From Jiangella muralis (GTDB taxonomy: Bacteria > Actinomycetota > Actinomycetes > Jiangellales > Jiangellaceae): a stretch of 64,000 nt of DNA. The notes beneath the pieces were generated by a model. That model worked only from the letters and a program-made list of their open reading frames with translations, did not search any database and was not told the origin of the DNA. Positions 8,887-16,800 of this stretch are shown here, one piece after another. Position numbers and translations under genes: made by a program. The stretch lies in NCBI RefSeq assembly GCF_001270745.1, contig NZ_LFXL01000010.1:248001-312000 (forward strand), written 5' to 3'. Position 1 is the first letter of the stretch. Every line of letters begins with the position of its first letter.

Positions 8887-9824
8887 CACGCCTCCGGTTG
8901 GTCGGCCGTCAGGTCGGGCCGGGCCACCGCGGAATCTGCACTCGACTCCGCGGGGTCGGGTCGCTGGCCGCGCACGATGGAATTGCCCTCGAACGTCGCC
9001 GTCCGCCCGCCCGTCCCGGCGAGGTCGACCTCGTCCAGCAGCAGCCGGCCGCTCTGCCCGTAGAACTCGACCGGGTTCTGCCAGAGGACCTTGTCGACGT
9101 CATCGGCGCCGAACTCCTCGGCGAGCATCGCCCGGCCCGTCTTCACCGTCTTCAGCGGGTCGCTGTGGCCCCAGTCGGCGGCGGAGTTGACGATCATCCG
9201 ATCCAGCCCGCGGTCGGCGAGGATGCGCACCATGCGGTGCTCGTCCATCTTGGTGTCCGGGTAGATCGAGAACCCCATCCAGCAGCCCGAGTCGGCGACC
9301 ATGCCGACGGTGGTCTCGTTGAGGTGGTCGACGAGGACGCGTTCCGGCGCCAGCCCGCTGGCCGCGACCAGTTCCAGCGTCCGCCGGGTGCCGGCCGCCT
9401 TGTCCCGGTGCGGCGTGTGCACCAGCACCGGCAGGTCGTGCTCGCCGGCCAGCTCGAGCTGCCGGACGAACACCTTCTCCTCGTCGTCGGTCATCGAGTC
9501 GAAACCCAGCTCGCCGACCGCGACGACGCCGTCCTTGGCGAGGTAGCGCGGCAGCACCTCCAGGACGCCGTGGCAGCGCGGATCGTTGGCCTCCTTCGGG
9601 TTCAGCGCGATCGTGCAGTGGTGCCGGATGCCGAACTGCGCGGCCCGGAACCGCTCCCAGCCGACCAGCGCGTCGAAGTAGTCGACGAACGAGCCGACGT
9701 TCGTGCGCGGCTGGCCGAGCCAGAACGCCGGCTCGGTGATGGCACGGACCCCGGCGGCGTACATGCGCTGGTAGTCGTCGGTGGTGCGCGAGGTCATGTG
9801 GATGTGGGGGTCGAAGATGCGCAT
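8886..9824 (-). CDS. eboB: TatD-family metal-dependent hydrolase (EboB)
   Basis: 312 residues of the amidohydrolase/TatD barrel: metal motif DPHIHM at residues 5-10, VGELGFDSM (bridging Glu), PVLVHTPHRDK, VDHLNE and the C-terminal AADWGHSDPL Asp. All catalytic ligands appear intact. The ~40-residue acidic tail after VDLAGT is disordered and may be poorly conserved. A GAGGAGG site lies inside the end of eboA, and the start is only 3 nt from the eboA stop. EboB is the TatD-like hydrolase in the described ebo clusters. Cytoplasmic; substrate unknown. Confidence 0.87.
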   Translation of the reverse strand: MRIFDPHIHMTSRTTDDYQRMYAAGVRAITEPAFWLGQPRTNVGSFVDYFDALVGWERFRAAQFGIRHHCTIALNPKEANDPRCHGVLEVLPRYLAKDGVVAVGELGFDSMTDDEEKVFVRQLELAGEHDLPVLVHTPHRDKAAGTRRTLELVAASGLAPERVLVDHLNETTVGMVADSGCWMGFSIYPDTKMDEHRMVRILADRGLDRMIVNSAADWGHSDPLKTVKTGRAMLAEEFGADDVDKVLWQNPVEFYGQSGRLLLDEVDLAGTGGRTATFEGNSIVRGQRPDPAESSADSAVARPDLTADQPEA

Positions 9825-9827
9825 CGA

Positions 9828-10493
9828 TCAGGCCTCCTCGGCGGGGACGGGGAACCGGCCGGCGACGGCCTCCGGGTGGCGGCCGAGGATGCGCCAGGCG
9901 TCGCTGGGCACCGACCGCCCGGCGGCGACGCGCTCGTTGCCGTAGTCGGCCACCATGCGGGCCAGCTCTTCGTCGGTGCGCGCGTCGAGGTCGGCGACGG
10001 CGTCCAGCGGCACGCCGACGAACAGGCACTTGAGCACGCCCTGACGCCAGGCGGCGGCGTCCAGGTGGGCCGCGGCGTACGGCCCCAGCGCGGCCGCGAC
10101 CAGCCGCATGTCGTTGGTGCGCAGCGCGTCGGCCACCAGCGGCAGCCCGGCGTCGCCGAGGTCCAGCACCGCCAGCGCCCGCAGCACCGCCCGTTTCTCC
10201 TCGGCGTCGCCGTACCGGTACAGCTGGCCGACCTCCTCCACCAGCGCGGCCCGCTCCAGCCGGGCGGCCGCGGCCACCAGCAGCGCCGCGCGGGCCTCGT
10301 CCTCCAGCCGCGGACTGCGCAGGCCGTCGGGGTCGGACGGGTTGGACGGGCCGCGGGCGACCCGCCGTCCGACCGCCGGGAACAGCACCGCGACCCGCCG
10401 GGGGTCGAGCTCGACCTCCGCCAGCAGCTCGGCCAGCCGCCCCCGAGCGGCCTCGTCCAGGTGCGGGGTGGTCCGATCGATCGTCGCGCTCAT
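9828..10493 (-). CDS. eboA: EboA-domain protein
   Basis: 221 residues, predominantly alpha-helical and Ala/Leu/Arg-rich, resembling a short HEAT-like repeat stack: ARAALLVAAAARL, EEVGQLYRYGDAEEKRAVLRAL, PLVADALRTNDMRLV, and the distinctive LKCLFVGVPLDAVADL plus MVADYGNERVAAGR of EboA proteins. No catalytic motif or membrane segment is visible, so it could be a scaffold. ATG at 10493 overlaps the stop of the upstream epimerase-like gene (ATGA). No function has been established for EboA; the call rests on motif pattern and on the surrounding eboB, eboC, eboE and eboF genes. Confidence 0.82.
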   Translation of the reverse strand: MSATIDRTTPHLDEAARGRLAELLAEVELDPRRVAVLFPAVGRRVARGPSNPSDPDGLRSPRLEDEARAALLVAAAARLERAALVEEVGQLYRYGDAEEKRAVLRALAVLDLGDAGLPLVADALRTNDMRLVAAALGPYAAAHLDAAAWRQGVLKCLFVGVPLDAVADLDARTDEELARMVADYGNERVAAGRSVPSDAWRILGRHPEAVAGRFPVPAEEA

Positions 10494-11407
10494 GGCAGTC
10501 CTTCCTCTTCGTCGGGCTGTCGCAATGCGCCGGCCCTCCCCCGCTCGCCCCCGTGTCCCATGGCGGCCAGGGCCTGCGCCTCGGCAGCTTGCAGCGCCTC
10601 CAGCGAACGGCGCGCGACGACGGGCGCGGCGTGCCCGTGCCGCGGCAGTTCGACGGCGGCCAGCCCGCCGTAGCCCACCTCCAGCAGCGCGCCCAGCGCC
10701 GCCGGCAGGTCGACCTCGCCCTCGCCGAACTCCAGGTGCTCGTGCACGCCCTCGACCATGTCGTCGAGCTGCACGTTCGCCAGCAGGCTGCCGGCCTGGC
10801 GGACGCAGTCGGCGACGGTGCCCGCCTCGTTCGCGACGACGTGCCCGATGTCGAGCGTGACCCGCAGCCGCTCCGGGTCGCCGAGCCGTTTGCGCAGCTC
10901 GAGCACGCCGCCGACGGTGTCGATGAACATCCCGGGCTCCGGCTCGAACGCGCATTCCAGGTCGCGTCGCTCCGCCTCCTCCAGGACCGCCGCGACGCCG
11001 GACGTGACCCGCCGCCAGCCCTCGTCGGTGCTCACCCCGTCGGGCAGCGTGCCGGACCAGAACGACACCGCCTCGGCGCCCAGTTCGGCGCCGATCCGGA
11101 CCGCCCGGCACAGCAGGTCGACCCGCCGCTCCCGCCCGCTGTCCGAGACCAGGTTCGGCTCGTGCTTGCGCCACGGGTCCAGCACGTACCGCGCGCCGGT
11201 CTCGATGACGACGGCGAGGCCCAGCTCGTCCAGCCGCCGCCCGACCGCGACGGTGCGCGCGGACAGGTCCGGCCCGAACGGATCCAGGTGCGGGTGGTCG
11301 ACGGTGAGGGCGACGCCGTCGTAGCCGAGGCCGGCGATGACGCCGAGCGCGTCGTCCAGCCGGTGGCTGCCGAACCCGTTCGTCCCGTATCCGAACCGGA
11401 GGCTCAT
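10490..11407 (-). CDS. Sugar phosphate isomerase/epimerase-like protein of the ebo operon
   Basis: 305 residues, xylose-isomerase-like TIM barrel. It begins FGYGTNGFGSHRLDDAL, with an ELGLAVVIETGAR strand, a CAFEPEPGMFIDTVGG loop (metal Glu), LDIGHVVANEAG (Asp/His), VQLDDMVEGVHEH and AVELPRHGH. The E...D/H...H/E arrangement suggests a functional metal site. The last ~25 residues are a basic, probably disordered tail. It overlaps eboC upstream and eboA downstream by 4 nt each, so it is an integral member of this operon although it is not one of the six classical ebo genes. Distinct in sequence from EboE and from the other barrel proteins in the window. Confidence 0.83.
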   Translation of the reverse strand: MSLRFGYGTNGFGSHRLDDALGVIAGLGYDGVALTVDHPHLDPFGPDLSARTVAVGRRLDELGLAVVIETGARYVLDPWRKHEPNLVSDSGRERRVDLLCRAVRIGAELGAEAVSFWSGTLPDGVSTDEGWRRVTSGVAAVLEEAERRDLECAFEPEPGMFIDTVGGVLELRKRLGDPERLRVTLDIGHVVANEAGTVADCVRQAGSLLANVQLDDMVEGVHEHLEFGEGEVDLPAALGALLEVGYGGLAAVELPRHGHAAPVVARRSLEALQAAEAQALAAMGHGGERGRAGALRQPDEEEGLP

Positions 11408-12435
11408 GTCGGCGACACCACCTTCGACAGCGCCCGCACGGCCGGCCCGATGCCGACGACCGCCGCGGCCAGCGCCACCGCGCCCGCCTTCGCCAGCAGC
11501 GCCGACTGCAACGGGATCACGCCGCGCACGCCGGCTCCGGTCGCCGACCGCACGGTCGCCGCGTCCGGCGTCCGGGCCGCATCCAGCTGCGCCTTCCCGA
11601 CGGTCGCCGCATACAGCCCCGCGAACCCGGCCGCCGCCAGCCCGTTGGCCGGCGAAGCCCCAGGCCGGAGAGGGTGTCCACCGCGCTGGAGGTCTGCGGT
11701 CGGATACGACGGCAGACCTCCATCGCGCGATGGGGCTCTGCCGTCGTATCCGACGGCAGACCTCCAGCGACGAGAGCGGTCTCCGGCGGCGCCCCGCGAA
11801 CCGGCCGCGCCCGGCGAGGCCACAGACCGGAGCGGCAGCGGCACGGCGGCCGCCATCGACGCGGCCACCGTCGCGCCGAGGGCGACCCGGGCCGAGGATG
11901 GCGAGGCGCCGTGCACCTCGCCGCGGCTGAGCACCGTCACGCCGACGGTGTGCGTGGCGACGGCGAGAGCGGGCAGCGCCGCCGCCCGCTCCCGTCCGCC
12001 CGCGCCCAGCAGCACGTCCAGTCCGCGGGCCGCGCCCATCGCGAGCGGGCCGGCCGGCGTCGCCTTGGCGACCAGGTCGTACGTCCACACGGCCGCGGCC
12101 AGCGGGACCGCGACCCGCAGCGCCCGCCGTCCGCCGGCCGCCGCCGCCAGCCCGAGGCCGGCGACGGTGAGCCCGGTGGCGATGCCCAGCGCCTCACCCG
12201 GCGTCACCCGTCCGGACGGGATCGGCCGCTCCGGCCGCTCGACGCGGTCGAGGTCGCGGTCGGCGTAGTCGTTCAGGGCCATGCCGGCCCAGTACAGGCA
12301 GGCCGAGGCCAGCGGCGTGACCGCGGTCCGGGCCCCGTACGGGAACCCGGCCGCGGCCGCGCCGGCCAGCGAGTCGCCCGGCACGGTCAGCGCCGCGGGC
12401 GCCCGCACCAGTTCGGCGACGTCGCGCAGCCTCAT
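11404..12435 (-). CDS. eboC: UbiA-family prenyltransferase EboC, carrying an in-frame palindromic insertion
   Basis: 343 residues, integral membrane. The UbiA Mg-pyrophosphate motif NDYADRDLDRVERPERPIP (55-73) is intact, as is the YDLVAKATPAGPLAMGAARG second-motif region (119-138). Helices are recognisable at ~35-55, 83-100, 107-121, 150-170, 187-200, 267-280 and 310-332. Between helices at ~204-265 there is a hydrophilic, Arg/Gly/Ser-rich stretch. Residues 223-250 of it are encoded by an 82-bp palindromic element, making the protein about 50 residues longer than I expect for EboC. The insertion keeps the frame. EboC presumably attaches or handles a prenyl group on the ebo metabolite. Both ends overlap neighbours by 4 nt. 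Confidence 0.85.
   Translation of the reverse strand: MRLRDVAELVRAPAALTVPGDSLAGAAAAGFPYGARTAVTPLASACLYWAGMALNDYADRDLDRVERPERPIPSGRVTPGEALGIATGLTVAGLGLAAAAGGRRALRVAVPLAAAVWTYDLVAKATPAGPLAMGAARGLDVLLGAGGRERAAALPALAVATHTVGVTVLSRGEVHGASPSSARVALGATVAASMAAAVPLPLRSVASPGAAGSRGAAGDRSRRWRSAVGYDGRAPSRDGGLPSYPTADLQRGGHPLRPGASPANGLAAAGFAGLYAATVGKAQLDAARTPDAATVRSATGAGVRGVIPLQSALLAKAGAVALAAAVVGIGPAVRALSKVVSPT
11686..11767. repeat. 82-bp palindromic element inside eboC
   Basis: Arms 11686-11715 and 11738-11767 are 30-bp reverse complements with one mismatch (CTGGAGGTCTGC-C/G-GTCGG...). The spacer contains a further perfect 12-bp palindrome, CATCGCGCGATG, at 11721-11732. It encodes residues ~223-250 of EboC in frame. 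It is the kind of compact palindromic repeat that is normally intergenic. Confidence 0.88.
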
Positions 12436-13589
12436 GTCGTGCCCCGGCCGGCCCGGTCGCACCACGACGCCAGCGCGTCCCACTGGGTGCTCAGCGCGTG
12501 CACGTCGCTGGCGGCCGGATCCTTGAAGAAGAACCCGAGCTGCGGCATCGGCCCGGACTCGCCCAGCTCGTGCGCCCGCGCGACCAGCCGGACGAGGTCC
12601 AGCACCAGCGGCGCGGCGAGCGACGAGTCGCAGCCGGACCAGGTGAACTGCATGGACATCCGGGTGCCGAGGAAGCCCTCGAACGACACCAGGTCCCAGG
12701 CGGTCTTCCAGTCGCCGAGGTCGGGCACGTAGTCGATGTGCAGCGGCCCGTCGACCGGGTGGCCGAGGATCGACTCCAGGCCGTTGGCCTTGGTGGCGAT
12801 CTTGCTGGCCGCGTTGGTCGGATCGGCCAGCGTCTGGCCGTCGCCGCCGCCCAGCAGGTTGACCGACGACCACGACCGCACCCTCAGCGCGCGCATCGCG
12901 AACATCGGCCCGAGCACTGTCTTGACCAGTGTCTCGCCGGTCTTGGCGTCCGAGCCGGCCCACGGGACGCCGCGGTCCAGGGCCAGCTCCTCCAGCGCCG
13001 GGACCCGCGGCCCCGGGCTCGGGGTGAACGCGACGTACGCGCAGCCGGCCCGGAACGCCGCGTACGCGTACAGCGAGCTGCCCGGCAGCGGCGCCTCGCC
13101 CGCGTCCAGCGCCGCCTCCAGCGCGGCGGCCGTCGCCAGCGCGGGGACGTCGCCGTCGACCGGCGGCTCGGTGCTGGAGACGTCGACGACGACCACGCGG
13201 TCCAGGCCGTGCTCGTCACGGAACGCGCGCAGCTCGGCCTCGACCCGCTCCGCCGCCGCGCGCTGCGTGCCCTGCCCGGCGACGACGCCGGGCCGGATCC
13301 GCTCGTCGGCCGCGGCGAGGTCACCGGCCAGGACGGTGGCCAGCGCGGGCGGGAACACTCCGCCCGCGCTCAGCTCCTCGGCCCGCTTGCCCAGCGTGCC
13401 CTCGGCGACCTCGTGGCCGCCGACGACGATGCCGTCCAGCGCCGGCAGTCCGGCCGCCGCGACCTCCGGCAGCTCCGACACCATGCCCGTGTGTCCGGCC
13501 AGCCGGGACCGGATCGCCAGCAGCCCGACGGTCGTCGTCGTCGCCACGGAGCCGCGGGCGCCGACGAACCAGATGCCGACCCCGCTCAT
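12432..13589 (-). CDS. Inositol-3-phosphate synthase family protein
   Basis: 385 residues. The N-terminal Rossmann motif VGARGSVATTTTVG (9-22) binds NAD. The MIPS landmarks follow: SDAKTGETLVKT (catalytic Lys region, ~222), WSSVNLLGGGDGQTL (~247), IDYVPDLGDWKTAWD (~293) and the GTRMSMQFTWSGCDSSLAAP tail. Known family members convert glucose-6-phosphate to inositol-3-phosphate by an oxidation/aldol/reduction cycle. The start ATG overlaps the stop of a small upstream frame and has a GAGGGAGG site. It sits where a cyclase-like EboD (3-dehydroquinate-synthase type) would be expected in an ebo operon; no EboD is seen in this window. It may make a cyclitol for the ebo product rather than housekeeping inositol. 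Confidence 0.87.
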   Translation of the reverse strand: MSGVGIWFVGARGSVATTTTVGLLAIRSRLAGHTGMVSELPEVAAAGLPALDGIVVGGHEVAEGTLGKRAEELSAGGVFPPALATVLAGDLAAADERIRPGVVAGQGTQRAAAERVEAELRAFRDEHGLDRVVVVDVSSTEPPVDGDVPALATAAALEAALDAGEAPLPGSSLYAYAAFRAGCAYVAFTPSPGPRVPALEELALDRGVPWAGSDAKTGETLVKTVLGPMFAMRALRVRSWSSVNLLGGGDGQTLADPTNAASKIATKANGLESILGHPVDGPLHIDYVPDLGDWKTAWDLVSFEGFLGTRMSMQFTWSGCDSSLAAPLVLDLVRLVARAHELGESGPMPQLGFFFKDPAASDVHALSTQWDALASWCDRAGRGTT

Positions 13590-13798
13590 GCCCGGCCTCC
13601 CTCGGACGATCCCGCCGCGAAGGTGGCGCCCCGGTGCCGGCGCGGAGCGCGTCGCTCCGGCACCGGGGCCGGGAACCGGCTGACGCCGGCTCCCCGTCGC
13701 CCATGAGAGCCCGGCCCGGCGATCCGGGGCAGGGCCGAGGTGCCCTGGTCGCGGGTTCCGTTCCGGCGCGGTGCGCCGGGCGGCAGCAGAACTCTCAT
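13586..13798 (-). CDS. Small basic ORF (70 residues) leading the ebo operon, uncertain
   Basis: The ATG at 13798 has an excellent ribosome-binding site (AAGGAGACGTCACC before ATG), and its stop overlaps the start of the inositol-phosphate-synthase gene by 4 nt (ATGA), as in every other junction of the operon. The product is Arg/Gly/Pro-rich (MRVLLPPGAPRRNG...) without a recognisable domain, transmembrane segment or export signal. A 13-bp hairpin (13628-13669) lies inside it. It could be a leader or coupling peptide whose translation controls the hairpin and downstream expression, or an accidental frame. Confidence 0.45.
   Translation of the reverse strand: MRVLLPPGAPRRNGTRDQGTSALPRIAGPGSHGRRGAGVSRFPAPVPERRAPRRHRGATFAAGSSEGGRA
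13628..13669 (-). promoter_or_regulatory. Intercistronic hairpin between ThuA gene and ebo operon
   Basis: 13-bp stem (GCCCCGGTGCCGG / CCGGCACCGGGGC) with a 16-nt loop, about 170 nt past the end of the giant ThuA gene and 40 nt before the synthase start. It could be the partial terminator of the ThuA/ABC transcript or an attenuator read through by ribosomes on the small frame at 13586-13798. Confidence 0.55.
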
Positions 13799-13835
13799 GG
13801 TGACGTCTCCTTGGGGGTGGGGGTGGTCGTGACGG

Positions 13836-16800
13836 TTACTCGATGGCGGGCAACTCCCTGCCCTCAGTACGGTCCGGATCGCCGGCGAGACGGCCCGTTC
13901 CGGTGAGTGCTTCGCCACCGTTGGCGCGGACACCGGCGGACGCCTGCCGAGGCGTGCCGCCGAGCCGCAGGATCATCGCGTCGGCGTCCCGGACCAGGGT
14001 GCTCTTCGCCCCCGGGTTGGTGACCTTCGCGTTGACCATGGTCTTGAACGACTCCAGTGCGATCACGGCCCGGTCCTCGCGGCCCATGCCCTCCTGCCGG
14101 CGGGCGGTGGACAGCGACTTCTGCAGGTCCTTGGCCACCTGCGGCGTGATCGTGCCGGCCGTCTGGAACTGAGTGATCAGGCTCTCCATGTCGGCGAACG
14201 ACGTGGTGGAGAAGAACACCAGCTCCTGGACGGTCTCGTTGCCGGCCGCGTCCTCCGCCGTGACGACCAGCTCGTGCAGGCCGAGCGGGATCGCGTGCAG
14301 CGCGACCACGGCGCCGGACTGGATGGCCGTGCCGTCCAGCGTCCCGGTCACGGTGACCGGGCCGTTGTCGGTGGCCGTCCAGGTGACGGTCAGGCTCTGG
14401 CTGTCGCCGTAGAGCTGGCCGTGCGCGACGCCGCTGACCACCAGGACCGGCGCGGAGCCGTCGACGGTCACGGTGACCGCCTTGGCGTCCTCGACGTTCC
14501 CGGCCGCGTCCGCCGAGCGGTATCGCAGCTCGTGCTCGCCGTCGCCGCTGACCGCGACCGGACCGTCGTACGCCGTCCAGTCGCCGCCGTCGAGCGACCA
14601 CTCGGTGGCCGCGACGCCGGACGTGGCGTCGGTGGCCGCCAGCGTCACCGCCACCGGCGCGCTGCCTTCCACCGTGGCGGTCGTGACCGGCGGGGTGGCG
14701 TCCTTGCGGACGGCCGCCGCGACCGGCTCGGACACGTTGCCGGCGGTGTCGGTGCCGCGGAACTCCAGCGCGTGCTCGCCGTCGGCGTCGACGACCACCG
14801 CACCGGTGTACGGCGTCCAGTCGCCGCCGCCGAGGCGGTACTCCAGCGCGACCTCGCCGCCCTGGTCGTCGGTGCCCACCGCGGTAGCGGACACCGGGCC
14901 GGTCCACCAGCCGTTCTGGCCGGTCGGCGCGGCCGGGTCGAGCGCGACCGCGACCGTCGGGGGCGTCTCGTCGACGAGCTCCTGGATGCGGACGTTGCGG
15001 AAGTAGTTCTGGTCCGCCGCGCCGTGGTTCTGGATGCCGATGAAGCTGGGCTGGTTCATCCGGTTCGGGTCCGTGTCGGTGTAGTCGTTGATCAACACAC
15101 CGTTCAACAGCACCCGGATGCGGTCGCCCTGCACCACGATCTCGTACTCGTTCCACTCACCCGGCGGGTTGAGGGCGGCGTCGCGAGCGGCCTGGTCGGC
15201 GCCCTGGAACGCGTAGATCGCACCGGTGGTGCGGTCGGGCGCGTCGGTGGCGTCGATCTGGATCTCGTGGCCCTGGTTGACGGCGACCCACGGGTCGTCG
15301 CCCGGGTCCGGGAACCCGACGAAGATGCCGGAGTTGTCGTCGCCCGGCATCATCCAGTCCAGCTTGAGGCTGTAGTCCTCGTAGGAGTCCGCCGAGTACC
15401 AGTAGAGGCCCATGCCGCCCTCGGACAGCAGCGTGCAGTCCTCGGTGAGCGTGAACCCGCCCGGGCCGGCCATCTGCCAGCCGGACAGGCTCGCCTCGGT
15501 GCCGTCGAAGAGGCTGGTGTAGCCCTCCCCCGGCGCCGTCGGCTCGCACGCCTGCGGCCCGCCGGTGACGCGGAAGTGGTCGTACGTCACCGTCTGCGGC
15601 GCCGACTGCGAGGTGCCGATGGCGAACAGGCCCACCCGCACGTCACCGGACGACAGCGCGGTGTTGGTGACCGCCTCGCCCAGCTCGGTCCAGGTCTGGC
15701 CGTCGGCGCTGTAGGCGCCGCTGTAGGTGTCGCCGGAGCGGCTCAGCCGCAGGTGCCACACGCCCTGGGTGAGCGCGGTGGCCTGGGGCTGCGGGTCCTG
15801 GATGACGGCGCCGACCTCGCTGCGCAGCTCGATCCGGCGGGCCACCGGCTGACCGGCCGGGTTGTCGACCACCATGTCGAACTTGACGTAGTTGTCGTCG
15901 TCGCCGTGGACGATCAGCCCGCCCTGCTGGTACTGCTCGACCAGCGTGGACGCGTCGACCAGCGTCTCGATGGTCCACTCGTCGCCCTCGGGCGCCGGCT
16001 GGAGCATGAAGTTCCCCGGCAGCGGGTCGGTGTTGCCGGTGTAGATGTCGCCGTTCGGGGTGTCGATCTCCAGCTTGCCGCCGGCGACCCGGTACCCCGC
16101 GTCGTCGGGCCGCAGCACGGTCCAGCGGCAGCCGTCCAGCGTCGTGCCGTCGAACGCGTCGTCCGGCGTCGGCGGCGTGGCGGTGTCGTCGGGCGTGATG
16201 TGGAACGAGTCGAACCGCACGTCGGTGACCGGCTGGCCGGTTCCGGCCAGCGCGACCAGGCCGATCTTCGGGTTCTCGATGCCGGCCAGGCTCTTCGTCT
16301 GCGGCATCTCGGTGAAGTTCACGCCGTCGGAGCTGTACGCGGCCCGCAGGTTCGAGCCGTCGCTGATGTAGCGCACCCAGACGGTGTCCGGGTAGGCGGC
16401 GCCGAGGTTGGCGGTGTTGCTGTCGCCGACCTCGTTGGGCGCGCCGTTCTCCTCGCGGATGAACTGGAAGATGCGCGCGGCCGGGTTGCTGACGCCGGTG
16501 TCGCGGCCCTGGAGCACCATCTTGGCGTAGTTGTCGTCGTCGCCGTAGATGATCAGACCGGCCTGCTGGTAGGCCCGGTAGGCCTGCATGGTCAGCTTCG
16601 CGGTCGCGGTGAACGGCCCGTCCGGCAGGTCCTGCAGGACGATGTTCGGCGTGTCGGTGTTGTTGGTGCCGTAGATGTCGGTGCTCGTCGCCGGCAGCAC
16701 CAGCGCGCCGTCCCCGACCACGAGGTCCTGGTTCTCCCGGACCACGGTGGTCCAGCGGTCCCGGTCCAGCGACGTGCCGTCGAACCCGTCGGACCGCCCG

